DNA of 64,000 bases from UBA6522 sp965237785. Lineage in GTDB: Bacteria; Pseudomonadota; Gammaproteobacteria; Steroidobacterales; Rariloculaceae. Where the stretch lies: positions 3,782,001 through 3,846,000 of the forward strand of contig OZ250159.1 in the NCBI GenBank assembly GCA_965237785.1, in the 5' to 3' direction. This document shows positions 27,105-36,651 of this stretch, in pieces. The notes under the pieces were generated by a model. The model was not told where the DNA came from, did not search any database, and saw only the letters and a program-made list of their open reading frames with translations. How positions within the stretch are numbered: the first letter of the stretch is position 1; every line of letters starts with the position of its first letter. A program made the translations under genes and the position numbers.

Positions 27105-30100
27105 GTGTGGAGCTTGCTGAGAAAACTGGTTCGAGGCATCGCCATTGCCGTGGCGGCGGGACTCATTCTGCTGGCGGTGGGCGCCGGCTTGCTGCGGCTC
27201 GCGGTCATCCAGCTTCCCAGTTACCAGGGCGAGATCCAGGCGTGGGTGAGGGCGGAGTTGGGCATCGATCTCAACTTCAGCCAACTGGATGCTCGCTGGA
27301 GCCTGCTGGGGCCGGAATTCAGTTTCCGCGATGCGAGCCTCAGTCGCGCAGACGATGCAGCCGACCCGATCGTCAGCGCGGCGGAAGTGACGATCACGCT
27401 GAGCGCGATCGCGCTGTTATCCGAACGCCGATTGGAGGTGAACCGGTTGACGCTGAACGGGACCCGGCTGGGCCTCGAGCGAACCGAGGAGGGCGCGCTT
27501 CGTCTTGCCAACCTGGCCGAGGGTCCGGATGCGGAGATCGAGTTTTCGCCGGGTGATCTGCCGCCGGTCACCGTCGTTCTCACCAACGGCAGCATTATCT
27601 ATGTCGACCGCATCCGGCAGCGGACCTGGGAGTTCGACGGCGTTCGGCTGGAGCTCGTCGGGGACTCGGACAGCGTCATCGTCGAGGCCCGGGCCAACGC
27701 ACCGCAGGCGCTGGCTGAGCGGATCGAAGTCGCCGCGCAACTGGGCGTCGCCGGCGCAGGTGACGACGGCGAGACGCGCTGGCGGCTGACGGGCGAAGTC
27801 CGGCGCGCGGACCTCGCGGCATGGCCGGACTTGCTGCCGGAATCGTTGCTGCTGCCGTTGCCCGAGTCCGGTGTCGGCGACGTTTCCTTCTGGTTGGATT
27901 TCGCCGGCGAACAGGTGCAGCAGGCCACCGTGGCGCTGGCAATGGAAGAGTTGCGCCTGGGCGGCTCCGGGGACGGGCAAGGCCCGGTCTATGACCGGGT
28001 CGACGTGACGTTGGAATGGAGCCGGCTGGACGCGGGATGGGCGCTTTCGGCGAGCAACCTGGGCCTGAGCCGCGGCGGGCGGGCCTGGCCATCCGGAGCC
28101 GACCTGGACCTTGAACTCCTGGAGGATGAAGGTGGGTTGGCGGCGCTGAATTTGCGCAGCGACTTTCTCCGTCTGGAAGATCTGTCGCCGTTGCTGTCAA
28201 TTTTGCCCGGTAGCGCCGCCGCGGACCTGTGGACGGAACTTGAGCCTGGCGGTGACTTGCGCGGAGTGGAGTTGACTCTGGCGCGCGGCAGGGAGTCCTG
28301 GAACTATGCTGTCGCGGCAAACTTCGCCGAACTCCGGATGGCTTCCCGCGGCCGCTGGCCGGGGCTCACGCGGCTCTCCGGAGAAGTGCTCATGGATTCG
28401 CGCAGCGGCCGGCTTGATTTGGTCACCCGCGACGCGACGCTGACGTGGCCCGTGGTGTTTTCCGCGCCGCTTGACGTGGATGAACTCACCGGCCGGCTGA
28501 CATGGCGCAGGGAGCCGACCGGCCTGCGCGCGTTCAGCGACGAACTCGTGCTCAATGCGCCCGCCGGCAGGACCCGCTCGGCTTTGTCGCTGGATTGGCC
28601 CGCGGGCAGCGACTTGCCGACCATGGCGCTTCAGTCCCGGTTCGTTGATGTCGACACCGTCGCGGCGCGCCGTTATTTTCCGGTCAACGTGATTCCCATG
28701 GTGCTGGCCTATCTTGACCGGGCCATACTCGGTGGGCGCATCCCGCAGGCGGACATTACCTTGGAAGGTCCCCTGGCGGCGTTTCCCTTCGCCGACGGCG
28801 AAGGCCGGTTCCACGCCCAGGTGCAGGTGGAAGACGGGTCCATGGCCTACGTGGAGAACTGGCCCGCGGCGGAGGAGTTGAGCGGGGTTGTGGAATTCAC
28901 CAATGCGGGCTGGGTGGCGCGCGGCGGCGGCCGGGTTCTGGGCAACCGCAGCGAAAACCTGCTCGTGGCCATGGAGGATGTGCGCGACCCGGTCCTGACC
29001 GTGACGGCCTCGACCCAGGGTGCCCTCGACGACACGCTTCGCTTTCTCAAGGAAGCACCGTTGATCGCCACGCATCTGGGCCCCGATCTGCAGCGACTGC
29101 AATCCGGCGACGGCACGTCCGAGGTCACGTTCGATCTGGTGCTGCCCTTGTTGCGGCGCATCGCCTATCAGCTCAACGCGGCGTTGCAGGTGACCGACGG
29201 TGAGCTGACTATCGACGGGTTCGAGCCGGCGTTTACCGGCATCCAGGGCGGTCTTCGACTCGACAATGGCGGCGCGGTCAGCGGCGACGGGATCCAGGCC
29301 ACGTTCCTGAATGCTCCCCTGGCGGTCGAAGTCTCCACGGCCGCTGAGCCCGGGTACCTGGCCCAACTCGACTTTGACGGCGAAATCGAGGTCGGCGCGT
29401 TGCAGACGACATTCGATCTGCCCTTCCGTGAGAACCTGTCCGGGCAGTCACGGTGGGAAGGCCGTTTGCTGTTGCCAGAAAACAGGTTCGTGCAGGCGCG
29501 GCGCGAGCCGCTGCGGATCGAATTGCAATCGGATTTGGCCGGCCTGGACGCGAGATTGCCGGAGCCGCTTGGAAAACCCGCGGAAGAAGCAACTCCCCTT
29601 GAGATCGAGTTCGTCTTTTCCGAGGCGGACCGCCTGAACGTCAACGGGCAAGTGGGCGAGAATCAGCGCTTCGCACTGAGCTTCCGCAACCGCGACGGCG
29701 AATTGTCGTTCCGGCGCGGCGGCATCCGCTTCGGCGGCGCGTTGCCGCTCCTGCCTCCCCGGGACGGCCTCAGCGTCGGCGGCGAACTGGCGACGGTGCG
29801 TTTCGACGACTGGTGGGAACTGTTCCGGCGGCAGGTGCCGGGGGCCTCCGCCGCCGGCCTGTTGCTGGGAGCGGATGTTGAGATCACGGACTTTTCCGCA
29901 TTCGGACAGCAACTCGGCCCGGCGGAGGTCTCGATTCGCCAGCAGGCCGCCCGGTGGCACCTGGAAATCGCCAGCGAACCGGTCGCGGGTGTCGTGACGT
30001 GGCCGCTGAATCTCAGCGACCGCCCGCAACTGTTGGCGGATATGGAACGGCTGTACATCAATCTCGACCAACTACCCGCCTCGGTCGGGCGGGATCCCCG

Positions 30101-30956
30101 GGAGTTGCCCGGAGTGGTGATCCGAGCGACCGAGTTCGCCCTTGGAACGAGGCGTTTCGGAGAATTCGACGCCGATATTCAGGCCGATCCGGAGGGTTTG
30201 CGAATGGACGCGTTCGCGGCCCGCAGCGAAACCCTGTTCATGGAAGGCAGCGGCGGCTGGTACCAGCGGGGGGAGGGCGCTGAAACACGGTTGGTGCTCT
30301 CAGCGTCGAGCGGGGATGTGGCCCGCAGCCTCGAGCAACTGGGTTTCGACCCGATCACCGAAGCGGAAACCGCGCAGGTCGCCCTGAACGTCTACTGGCC
30401 GTCCGCGCCCTCTGCGGACTGGGAACGCTCGGTCACGGGCGGCCTCAACCTGCTCGTGGAACGGGGCAGTGTCCCCAATCTCGACCCCGGCGCCGGACGC
30501 ATGGTGGGTCTGATGAGCGTCGCGGCGCTGCCGCGGCGGCTGGCGTTGGACTTCCGCGATGTCTTCAATCGGGGACTGGTATTCGACGAGTTGAGCGGCG
30601 ACTTCGTCATCATCGATGGCAATGCCTATACCGATAACCTTCACCTGACCGGGCCCGTGGTGGACATCGGCGTGGTGGGGCGAACCGGATTGTACGATCG
30701 CGACTATGAGCAGCTTGCGGTGGTCACGTCGGAGCCGGGACGGATATTGCCCACGGTGGGGTTTCTCGCCGGGCCGCAGGTGGGCGCGGCATTGTTGATC
30801 TTCAGCGAGATATTCAAGGAGCCGCTTAACGGGGTCGGCCGCGCCTCCTACTGCGTTACCGGTAGCTGGGACGATCCCTCGGTGGAGCGTTTGACGTCGG
30901 AGCAGTTGGAGGAAAGCAAGCTGTGCGCCGATTTGCCGCAGTTGGCGGAGCAATAG
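27105..30956 (+). CDS. yhdP: YhdP/AsmA-like envelope protein
   Basis: The 1283-residue protein has one N-terminal membrane helix (about 9-33) and then a very long beta-rich body of the DUF3971/AsmA-like type. Members bridge inner and outer membranes and move phospholipid outward. The C-terminus has the family's GPVVDIGVVGRTGLYDRDYE and GRASYCVTGSWDDP. It starts with GTG six bases after the rng stop. The rng-yhdP-tldD order is conserved, but the nitrilase gene often between yhdP and tldD is missing. Confidence 0.92.
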   Translation: MWSLLRKLVRGIAIAVAAGLILLAVGAGLLRLAVIQLPSYQGEIQAWVRAELGIDLNFSQLDARWSLLGPEFSFRDASLSRADDAADPIVSAAEVTITLSAIALLSERRLEVNRLTLNGTRLGLERTEEGALRLANLAEGPDAEIEFSPGDLPPVTVVLTNGSIIYVDRIRQRTWEFDGVRLELVGDSDSVIVEARANAPQALAERIEVAAQLGVAGAGDDGETRWRLTGEVRRADLAAWPDLLPESLLLPLPESGVGDVSFWLDFAGEQVQQATVALAMEELRLGGSGDGQGPVYDRVDVTLEWSRLDAGWALSASNLGLSRGGRAWPSGADLDLELLEDEGGLAALNLRSDFLRLEDLSPLLSILPGSAAADLWTELEPGGDLRGVELTLARGRESWNYAVAANFAELRMASRGRWPGLTRLSGEVLMDSRSGRLDLVTRDATLTWPVVFSAPLDVDELTGRLTWRREPTGLRAFSDELVLNAPAGRTRSALSLDWPAGSDLPTMALQSRFVDVDTVAARRYFPVNVIPMVLAYLDRAILGGRIPQADITLEGPLAAFPFADGEGRFHAQVQVEDGSMAYVENWPAAEELSGVVEFTNAGWVARGGGRVLGNRSENLLVAMEDVRDPVLTVTASTQGALDDTLRFLKEAPLIATHLGPDLQRLQSGDGTSEVTFDLVLPLLRRIAYQLNAALQVTDGELTIDGFEPAFTGIQGGLRLDNGGAVSGDGIQATFLNAPLAVEVSTAAEPGYLAQLDFDGEIEVGALQTTFDLPFRENLSGQSRWEGRLLLPENRFVQARREPLRIELQSDLAGLDARLPEPLGKPAEEATPLEIEFVFSEADRLNVNGQVGENQRFALSFRNRDGELSFRRGGIRFGGALPLLPPRDGLSVGGELATVRFDDWWELFRRQVPGASAAGLLLGADVEITDFSAFGQQLGPAEVSIRQQAARWHLEIASEPVAGVVTWPLNLSDRPQLLADMERLYINLDQLPASVGRDPRELPGVVIRATEFALGTRRFGEFDADIQADPEGLRMDAFAARSETLFMEGSGGWYQRGEGAETRLVLSASSGDVARSLEQLGFDPITEAETAQVALNVYWPSAPSADWERSVTGGLNLLVERGSVPNLDPGAGRMVGLMSVAALPRRLALDFRDVFNRGLVFDELSGDFVIIDGNAYTDNLHLTGPVVDIGVVGRTGLYDRDYEQLAVVTSEPGRILPTVGFLAGPQVGAALLIFSEIFKEPLNGVGRASYCVTGSWDDPSVERLTSEQLEESKLCADLPQLAEQ

Positions 30957-31063
30957 CCCGCATCACCCGCCATTTCGCGCGCGAGCGCGGCCACGATACT
31001 GGCGCGGGCGTGGCCGAAGTGGCTATGATGGCGAGTCCCCCCATTACACCGGTGACCGTCGAT

Positions 31064-32608
31064 ATGCCGACAGATTTCCAAGTCTCCGCCGCCCGCACGC
31101 GCCGCTTCCACCAGCCGGCGACCGCGGGCGCCACCGCACTCGCTGCCCAGCCCGGAGAAGCGGGGGAATTGAACCGCCTCGGCATCGTTCACGCCCAGTT
31201 GCTCGAGCCGGCCGGTCTCGACCTGCGCGATATCGACCGGGCGCTCGGGGCGCTGATGTCGCGACAACTCGACTACGCGGACATCTACTTCCAGTACACG
31301 CGGTTCGAGTCGTGGACCGTCGAGGACGGCATCGTCAAGGGGGGTGCGCACAGCGTCGACCACGGTGTCGGCGTCCGGGCGCTCGACGGCGAGAGGACCG
31401 GCTTCGCCTATTCCGACGAAATCGGCCGCGCGGCACTCGACGATGCCGTGCAAGCCGCCCGGGGAATCGCCCGCCACGACGGCGCCGGGCGCTGCAAGGT
31501 CGCGACGGCGGCCGCCATGGACGAGCTTTACCCGGCGCTCGATCCGATGGCGAGCCTGGATGACCGGCGCAAGGTCCGCCTGCTGGCCGATCTCGACCGG
31601 GAAATCCGCGCAATGGACGCGCGGGTCGTGCAGGTCATCGGCAGCCTCGCCGGCATGTACGAGCTGGTCCTGGTGCAGAATTCGGCGGGTGTGCTGGGGG
31701 TCGACGTGAGGCCCTTGGTGCGCCTCAACGTGTCGGTCATCATGGAGAGCGGCGGTCGCCGGGAAAGCGGTTTCGCAGGCGGCGGCGGCCGCACGGACTA
31801 TTCCCTGTTCACCACCGGCGACCGGCCGCGGGAAATCGCGTCGGAGGCCGTTCGGCAAGCCTCGGTGAACATGGAATCGATACCCGCTCCGGCGGGCAAC
31901 ATGACCGTGGTGCTGGGGCCGGGTTGGCCGGGCATTCTGCTGCACGAGGCGATCGGTCACGGGCTCGAGGGCGACTTCAACCGCAAGGGAACCTCGGCGT
32001 TTTCGGGCCGAATGGGCGATTGCGTTGCGACCCCGGCCTGCACGGTAGTGGACGACGGCACGCTGGCAGGGCGCCGCGGTTCGTTGACCATGGACGATGA
32101 GGGCACGCCCACTCGCTGCAACACCCTGATCGAAAACGGCGTGTTGCGTTCCTACATGCACGACACCCAGAATGCGCGCCTGATGGGGACCCGCTCCACC
32201 GGAAACGCGCGCCGGGAATCCTTCGCCCATCCACCGATGCCGCGGATGACCAATACCTATATGTTGCCCGGCCGGCACGATCCCGAAGAGATCATCGCCT
32301 CCGTGGACAAGGGCATCTACGCGCCCAACTTCGGGGGCGGACAGGTGGATATCACCTCAGGCAAGTTCGTGTTCTCCGCCAGCGAGGCGTACCTGATCGA
32401 AAACGGCAAGCCTACGGCCCCCCTGAAGGGCGCGATGCTGATCGGCAGCGGCCCCGACGTCCTCACCCGCGTATCCATGGTCGGATCGGACCTGGAACTC
32501 GACCCGGGAGTCGGCATCTGCGGGAAGAACGGTCAGACCGTGCCCGTGGGCGTGGGCCAGCCGACCGTGCGCATCGACGCGCTCACCGTGGGCGGCACCG
32601 CTCACTAA
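31064..32608 (+). CDS. tldD: Metalloprotease TldD
   Basis: This is the catalytic subunit of the TldD/TldE protease that processes peptides such as microcin B17 and degrades CcdA. The zinc motif HEAIGH is at residues 294-299, followed by GLEGDFNRKG. Homology to the E. coli protein begins near the TTG at 31169. The ATG at 31064 is given because a possible -10 (TATGAT, 31024-31029) lies 34 bases before it. The first about 35 residues are therefore doubtful. Its end overlaps the convergent purK by 26 bases. Its partner pmbA is 1.6 kb downstream. Confidence 0.9.
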   Translation: MPTDFQVSAARTRRFHQPATAGATALAAQPGEAGELNRLGIVHAQLLEPAGLDLRDIDRALGALMSRQLDYADIYFQYTRFESWTVEDGIVKGGAHSVDHGVGVRALDGERTGFAYSDEIGRAALDDAVQAARGIARHDGAGRCKVATAAAMDELYPALDPMASLDDRRKVRLLADLDREIRAMDARVVQVIGSLAGMYELVLVQNSAGVLGVDVRPLVRLNVSVIMESGGRRESGFAGGGGRTDYSLFTTGDRPREIASEAVRQASVNMESIPAPAGNMTVVLGPGWPGILLHEAIGHGLEGDFNRKGTSAFSGRMGDCVATPACTVVDDGTLAGRRGSLTMDDEGTPTRCNTLIENGVLRSYMHDTQNARLMGTRSTGNARRESFAHPPMPRMTNTYMLPGRHDPEEIIASVDKGIYAPNFGGGQVDITSGKFVFSASEAYLIENGKPTAPLKGAMLIGSGPDVLTRVSMVGSDLELDPGVGICGKNGQTVPVGVGQPTVRIDALTVGGTAH

Positions 32609-33671
32609 GCCGTTCGAGCGCCGCTTCGACGTCGTCCCGCCGGGGGCGCAGGACCGTGCAGTGTCCCAGCTTGCGGTTGGGACGCGGGTCCTTGCCATAG
32701 TCGTGCAGGTGAGCGCCTGAAACGCTCAGCATGGCGGCGGGGTCGGGCATGCGGCCGATCAGGTTGAGCATGGCCGCATAGCCTCGCGGCGCGGTGCTGC
32801 CCAGCGGCAGTCCCAGCACCGCACGCAGATGGTTTTCGAACTGGCTGGTCTCGGCGCCCTCGATGGTCCAATGGCCGGAATTGTGAACCCGGGGGGCGAT
32901 CTCGTTGGCGATCGGCCCGTCGGCGGTATGAAAAAATTCCACGGTGAGCACGCCGCGGTACGCGAAGCGGTCCATGAGTGCCGACAGCCACGCTTCGGCG
33001 GTGCGCTGCAGGTTATCGTCCTCATAGGGCGCCACGGTGGTACTCAGAATCCCCTCGGTATGGACATTTTCGGCCAGCGGGTAAAACGCCGTTTCCCCTT
33101 GGGCGCCGCGTACGCCGATCAGGGACAGCTCCCGTTGGAAGTCGACCCAGCCCTCGGCGATGGCAGGAACGCCGCCCAGCGCCGACCAGGCGTCCGCCAG
33201 CGCTGCCTGCGAACGGACGATGCGCTGGCTCTTGCCGTCGTAACCCAGGCGGCGCGCCTTCAATACGACCGGCCAGCCCAATTCCGCGGCGACGCGTCGA
33301 AGGTCCGCGTCGGTCTCTACCGGGACGAAGGGAGCCGTGGGAATGCCGGTGTCGCGCAGCAGGCGTTTCTCGTCGAGCCGATCCTGCGCCGCGGCGAGCG
33401 CCGCCGCCGAGGGGTGAACCGGGGTTTTTTCCGCGGCCCGCTCGAGCGCCTCCACGGGCACGTTTTCGAACTCGAAGGTGACCACATCCGCGCCGGTGGC
33501 GAGTTCGTCCAGACCGCGCTCGTCGTTCGACTCAGCGGCGAGCGTGACGCCAACCTGTCCCGCCGGAGATTGCGGACCGCCGCCGATGAAGCTGCATTGA
33601 ATCCCCAGCGGATAGCCTGCCAGCGCCAGCATGCGGCCCAGTTGCCCCGCGCCGATGATGCCGACCTTCAT
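32583..33671 (-). CDS. purK: N5-carboxyaminoimidazole ribonucleotide synthase
   Basis: This 362-residue ATP-grasp enzyme carboxylates AIR with bicarbonate. It begins MKVGIIGAGQLGRMLALAGY and carries VVLKARRLGYDGKSQ and the active-site stretch EIAPRVHNSGHWTIEGAETS. It is downstream of purE with a 4-base gap, so the two form an operon for consecutive steps of purine synthesis. The chosen ATG matches the family start exactly. Confidence 0.97.
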   Translation of the reverse strand: MKVGIIGAGQLGRMLALAGYPLGIQCSFIGGGPQSPAGQVGVTLAAESNDERGLDELATGADVVTFEFENVPVEALERAAEKTPVHPSAAALAAAQDRLDEKRLLRDTGIPTAPFVPVETDADLRRVAAELGWPVVLKARRLGYDGKSQRIVRSQAALADAWSALGGVPAIAEGWVDFQRELSLIGVRGAQGETAFYPLAENVHTEGILSTTVAPYEDDNLQRTAEAWLSALMDRFAYRGVLTVEFFHTADGPIANEIAPRVHNSGHWTIEGAETSQFENHLRAVLGLPLGSTAPRGYAAMLNLIGRMPDPAAMLSVSGAHLHDYGKDPRPNRKLGHCTVLRPRRDDVEAALERLSERCRPR

Positions 33672-33675
33672 GTCA

Positions 33676-34167
33676 TCAGGCGTTGCGCGGGTCCGGGTTT
33701 TGCAGCACGCCGGAGGTTCGGGCCTCACGGTAAGCCTTCAGCGCGGCGCCCACGCGGGGGTACTTCAGGGCCAGGATCGCACCGGCCAGGAGCGCCGCGT
33801 TGATGGCGCCCGCCTTGCCGATCGCAAGCGTGCCCACGGGGATGCCCGCGGGCATCTGGGCGATGGACAACAGCGAATCGATACCGTTCAACGCCCGCGA
33901 CTGCACCGGCACGCCAAGTACCGGCAAGAGTGTCTTGGCCGCGGCCATCCCCGGGAGGTGGGCGGCGCCGCCGGCGCCGGCGATGATCACTTCAAGACCG
34001 CGGTCGGCGGCGCCGCCGGCGTATTCGAACAGGAGATCCGGGGTGCGGTGCGCCGAGACGATGCGAACCTCATGGGGGACCTCCAGCGTCTCGAGTGTCT
34101 CCGCTGCGTGGCGCATGGTGTCCCAGTCGGACTGCGAACCCATGATTATCCCGGCCAGGGGTTTCAT
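33676..34167 (-). CDS. purE: N5-carboxyaminoimidazole ribonucleotide mutase
   Basis: This 163-residue class I PurE converts N5-CAIR to CAIR. Motifs are GIIMGSQSDWDTM, IVSAHRTPD and AGAGGAAHLPGMAAA. The ATG at 34167 is fixed by homology. A strong promoter ends six bases before it, so the transcript may have no leader (see the promoter entry). It is the first gene of purE-purK. Confidence 0.97.
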   Translation of the reverse strand: MKPLAGIIMGSQSDWDTMRHAAETLETLEVPHEVRIVSAHRTPDLLFEYAGGAADRGLEVIIAGAGGAAHLPGMAAAKTLLPVLGVPVQSRALNGIDSLLSIAQMPAGIPVGTLAIGKAGAINAALLAGAILALKYPRVGAALKAYREARTSGVLQNPDPRNA

Positions 34168-34173
34168 CGCGTC

Positions 34174-34202
34174 ATTGTACGCCAGCCCGCCGATGCGACC
34201 AA
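34174..34202 (-). promoter_or_regulatory. Promoter of purE, predicted leaderless
   Basis: On the minus strand TTGGTC (34202-34197), a 17-base spacer, TACAAT (34179-34174) and then only six bases precede the purE ATG. Transcription would start at or next to the A of the start codon. No ribosome-binding site precedes the ATG. The same 6-base spacing is seen at coq7. Confidence 0.6.
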
Positions 34203-34203
34203 T

Positions 34204-34232
34204 CTGATACGGCGGCGCGTACGGGCTACAAT
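34204..34232 (+). promoter_or_regulatory. Promoter of pmbA, predicted near-leaderless
   Basis: CTGATA (34204-34209), a 17-base spacer and TACAAT (34227-34232) lie 8 bases before the pmbA ATG. Its -35 box is one base from the purE -35 on the other strand, making a compact divergent promoter. No Shine-Dalgarno sequence is visible. Confidence 0.55.
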
Positions 34233-34240
34233 TCGCCCCT

Positions 34241-35572
34241 ATGGACACGACACAAGTACGGCGAACGCTCGAATCCACTGCCCGGGAGGCCATCAACCTG
34301 GCGCGCAAACTGGGCGCGGAGCAGGCCGAAGCGGGTATCAGTCACGACGAAGGCCTCTCGGTCACCGTGCGCCTGGGCGAGCTTGAATCGGTGGAGCGGC
34401 AGCGCGACCGCGGCCTGGGCGTCACCGTCTACCGGCAAGGCCGCAAGGGCAACGCGAGTACGGTCGACTACTCCTCCGCGGCGGTGGAGCAGGCCGTGCG
34501 CAAGGCCTTGAGCATCGCCGAATTTACCGCCGAGGACGAATTCGCCGGCCTGGCGGAGGCCGACCTGATGGCGCGTGAGATCCCGGACCTCGACCTCTAT
34601 CACCACTGGGAAATCGGCGTTGCAGAGGCTGAGCGACTCGCGCTTCGGGCCGAGGACGCCGCCAGGGCTGTGGACGAAAGAATCACCAACTCCGAAGGCG
34701 CCACCGTGTCCACGGGTGGGGGGGTGCGGGTATACGCCAACAGTCACGGCTTCTGCGCCGGCTACCCGACGAGCAGCCACTCATTGAGTTGTAGCGTGGT
34801 CGCGGTCCACAACGGCGCATTGGAGCGCGACTACTGGTATACGACCGCTCGTGCCGCCGAGGCGCTGGACGCGGCAGAGCGGGTGGGCGAGACGGCGGCG
34901 AGGCGTACGGTACGCCGGCTCGACGCGCGTCAGCTTTCGACACGGTCGGTGCCGGTGGTATTCCCGGCGGAACTCGCCCGGGGGTTGTTCGGGCATCTCA
35001 TTTCCGCCATCAGCGGCACGAGCCAGTACCGGCGGGCCTCGTTTCTGCTCGACGCCGCGGGTGAGCGGATTTTTCCCGAATTCATGGACATTCGCGAGGA
35101 TCCCTTCATTCCCCGTGCCATGGGGAGCGCCGCCTTCGACGGCGAGGGTGTGGCGACACGGCGGCGGGTCGTTGTCGACAAGGGCGTCCTCCAGGGCTAT
35201 GTGCTTTCGAGCTACTCGGCTCGGCGGCTCGGCCTGGTGACCACGGCCAACGCCGGCGGCGTCCGCAACCTGATCGTGGCGGCCAATGCCGGCCCGTTGG
35301 AGGCACTGCTCGGCGAGTGTGAGCACGTATTTCTGGTGGGCGAACTGCTTGGGCAGGGGGTCAATACGATCACCGGCGACTATTCGCGGGGCGCTGCCGG
35401 GTTCTGGGTAGAAAACGGCGAGATTGCCTATCCGGTGCACGAAGTGACCCTTGCCGGCAATCTCAAGGAGGTTTTCAGGGGAATCCGCAAGGTGGGTTCG
35501 GACGTGGACGAGCGCGGCGGCATCCGCTGCGGGTCGGTGCTGGTCGACGGATTGACTGTAGCGGGAACCTAG
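34241..35572 (+). CDS. pmbA: Metalloprotease regulatory subunit PmbA (TldE)
   Basis: The 443-residue partner of TldD has the TldD/PmbA fold but no HExxxH. It has GLSVTVRLGELESVERQRDR, LSCSVVAVHNG, SGTSQYRRASFLLDAAGE and the C-terminal GVNTITGDYSRGAAGFWVENG. With tldD it forms the heterodimeric protease; both subunits are in this window, on the same strand, enclosing purEK on the opposite strand. Confidence 0.96.
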   Translation: MDTTQVRRTLESTAREAINLARKLGAEQAEAGISHDEGLSVTVRLGELESVERQRDRGLGVTVYRQGRKGNASTVDYSSAAVEQAVRKALSIAEFTAEDEFAGLAEADLMAREIPDLDLYHHWEIGVAEAERLALRAEDAARAVDERITNSEGATVSTGGGVRVYANSHGFCAGYPTSSHSLSCSVVAVHNGALERDYWYTTARAAEALDAAERVGETAARRTVRRLDARQLSTRSVPVVFPAELARGLFGHLISAISGTSQYRRASFLLDAAGERIFPEFMDIREDPFIPRAMGSAAFDGEGVATRRRVVVDKGVLQGYVLSSYSARRLGLVTTANAGGVRNLIVAANAGPLEALLGECEHVFLVGELLGQGVNTITGDYSRGAAGFWVENGEIAYPVHEVTLAGNLKEVFRGIRKVGSDVDERGGIRCGSVLVDGLTVAGT

Positions 35573-35635
35573 CCCGGATTGGTTACAGATTTTCGTCGCG
35601 ACGCCGTCGCCGCGGCGACCGGCGAGATTTCTGCG

Positions 35636-36538
35636 TCAGGCGTCGGCCGTGAGGCGCTGCAGCACTTCCTGGTACTTCTCGCGAGAGCGCCGGATGACGC
35701 CTGCCGGCAGGCGCGGGCCGGGCGGACGCTTGTCCCAGTCCAGCGTTTCCAGGTAGTCCCTGACGAATTGCTTGTCGAAGCTCTCCGGCGAGCGGCCGGG
35801 CTGGTAGGTCGCCGCGGGCCAGAACCTCGACGAATCCGGCGTGAAAATTTCGTCGATCAGGATCAACTGGCCCGCATCGTCCAGACCAAACTCGAACTTG
35901 GTATCGGCGAGAATGATGCCCCGCTGTCGCGCATAGTCGCTGGCGCGGTGGTAAAGCTGCAGCGACAGCGCCTCGATCCGTTCCGCCAACTCCGCGCCGA
36001 TCAGCGACTTGACGGCCTCGAGGGAGATATTCTCGTCGTGTGCGCCCTGGGCCGCCTTGGTGCTGGGGGTGAAGATGGGTTCGCGGAGCCGATCGGCGAT
36101 CCGCATCCCCGCCGGCAATGAAATTCCGCAGACCCGCCCCGTGGCCTGGTAGTCCTTCCACCCCGAACCGATGAGATAGCCGCGTACCACGGCTTCCACC
36201 GGCAGTGGCCGCACGCGTTTAACCACCACAGCCCGATCGCGTACCATGGCCCGGTCTTCCGGCGCATCGAGCACGCTGGCAGGATCGATTCCCGTCAGGT
36301 GGTTGGCCACCACGTCGGCCAGGCGCCCGAACCAGAAGTTGGCCACGGCGGTGAGGACGATGCCCTTGCCGGGAATCGGATCGGGGAGGATCACGTCGAA
36401 GGCCGACAGGCGGTCCGTCGCGACGATCAACAGGTGCGCGGAGTCCAGGCGGTAAATGTCCCGGACCTTGCCGCGGTGCACGGGTTCAGGGCCCGTCAGG
36501 CGGGACTCGTACAACGCTTCCGGGAGCGAATCGATCAT
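35636..36538 (-). CDS. purC: SAICAR synthase
   Basis: This 300-residue phosphoribosylaminoimidazole-succinocarboxamide synthase joins aspartate to CAIR, the step after PurE. Motifs are GKVRDIYRLDSAHLLIVATD, RLSAFDVILPDPIPGKG, VVVKRVRPLPVEAVVRGYL and GQLILIDEIFTPDSSRFW. Length and motifs match the yeast-like long form. It lies near but not in an operon with purEK. Confidence 0.97.
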   Translation of the reverse strand: MIDSLPEALYESRLTGPEPVHRGKVRDIYRLDSAHLLIVATDRLSAFDVILPDPIPGKGIVLTAVANFWFGRLADVVANHLTGIDPASVLDAPEDRAMVRDRAVVVKRVRPLPVEAVVRGYLIGSGWKDYQATGRVCGISLPAGMRIADRLREPIFTPSTKAAQGAHDENISLEAVKSLIGAELAERIEALSLQLYHRASDYARQRGIILADTKFEFGLDDAGQLILIDEIFTPDSSRFWPAATYQPGRSPESFDKQFVRDYLETLDWDKRPPGPRLPAGVIRRSREKYQEVLQRLTADA

Positions 36539-36651
36539 GTGTCAGCGACAATCCTTCGGGTAGGCGAGATAATGACCCGACGAATGGCCTTTCAGCAATA
36601 CTTTCGGGCGAACCACCGAGTTGCCGCGGCGGTCGCCGCCACGGCACGCTG

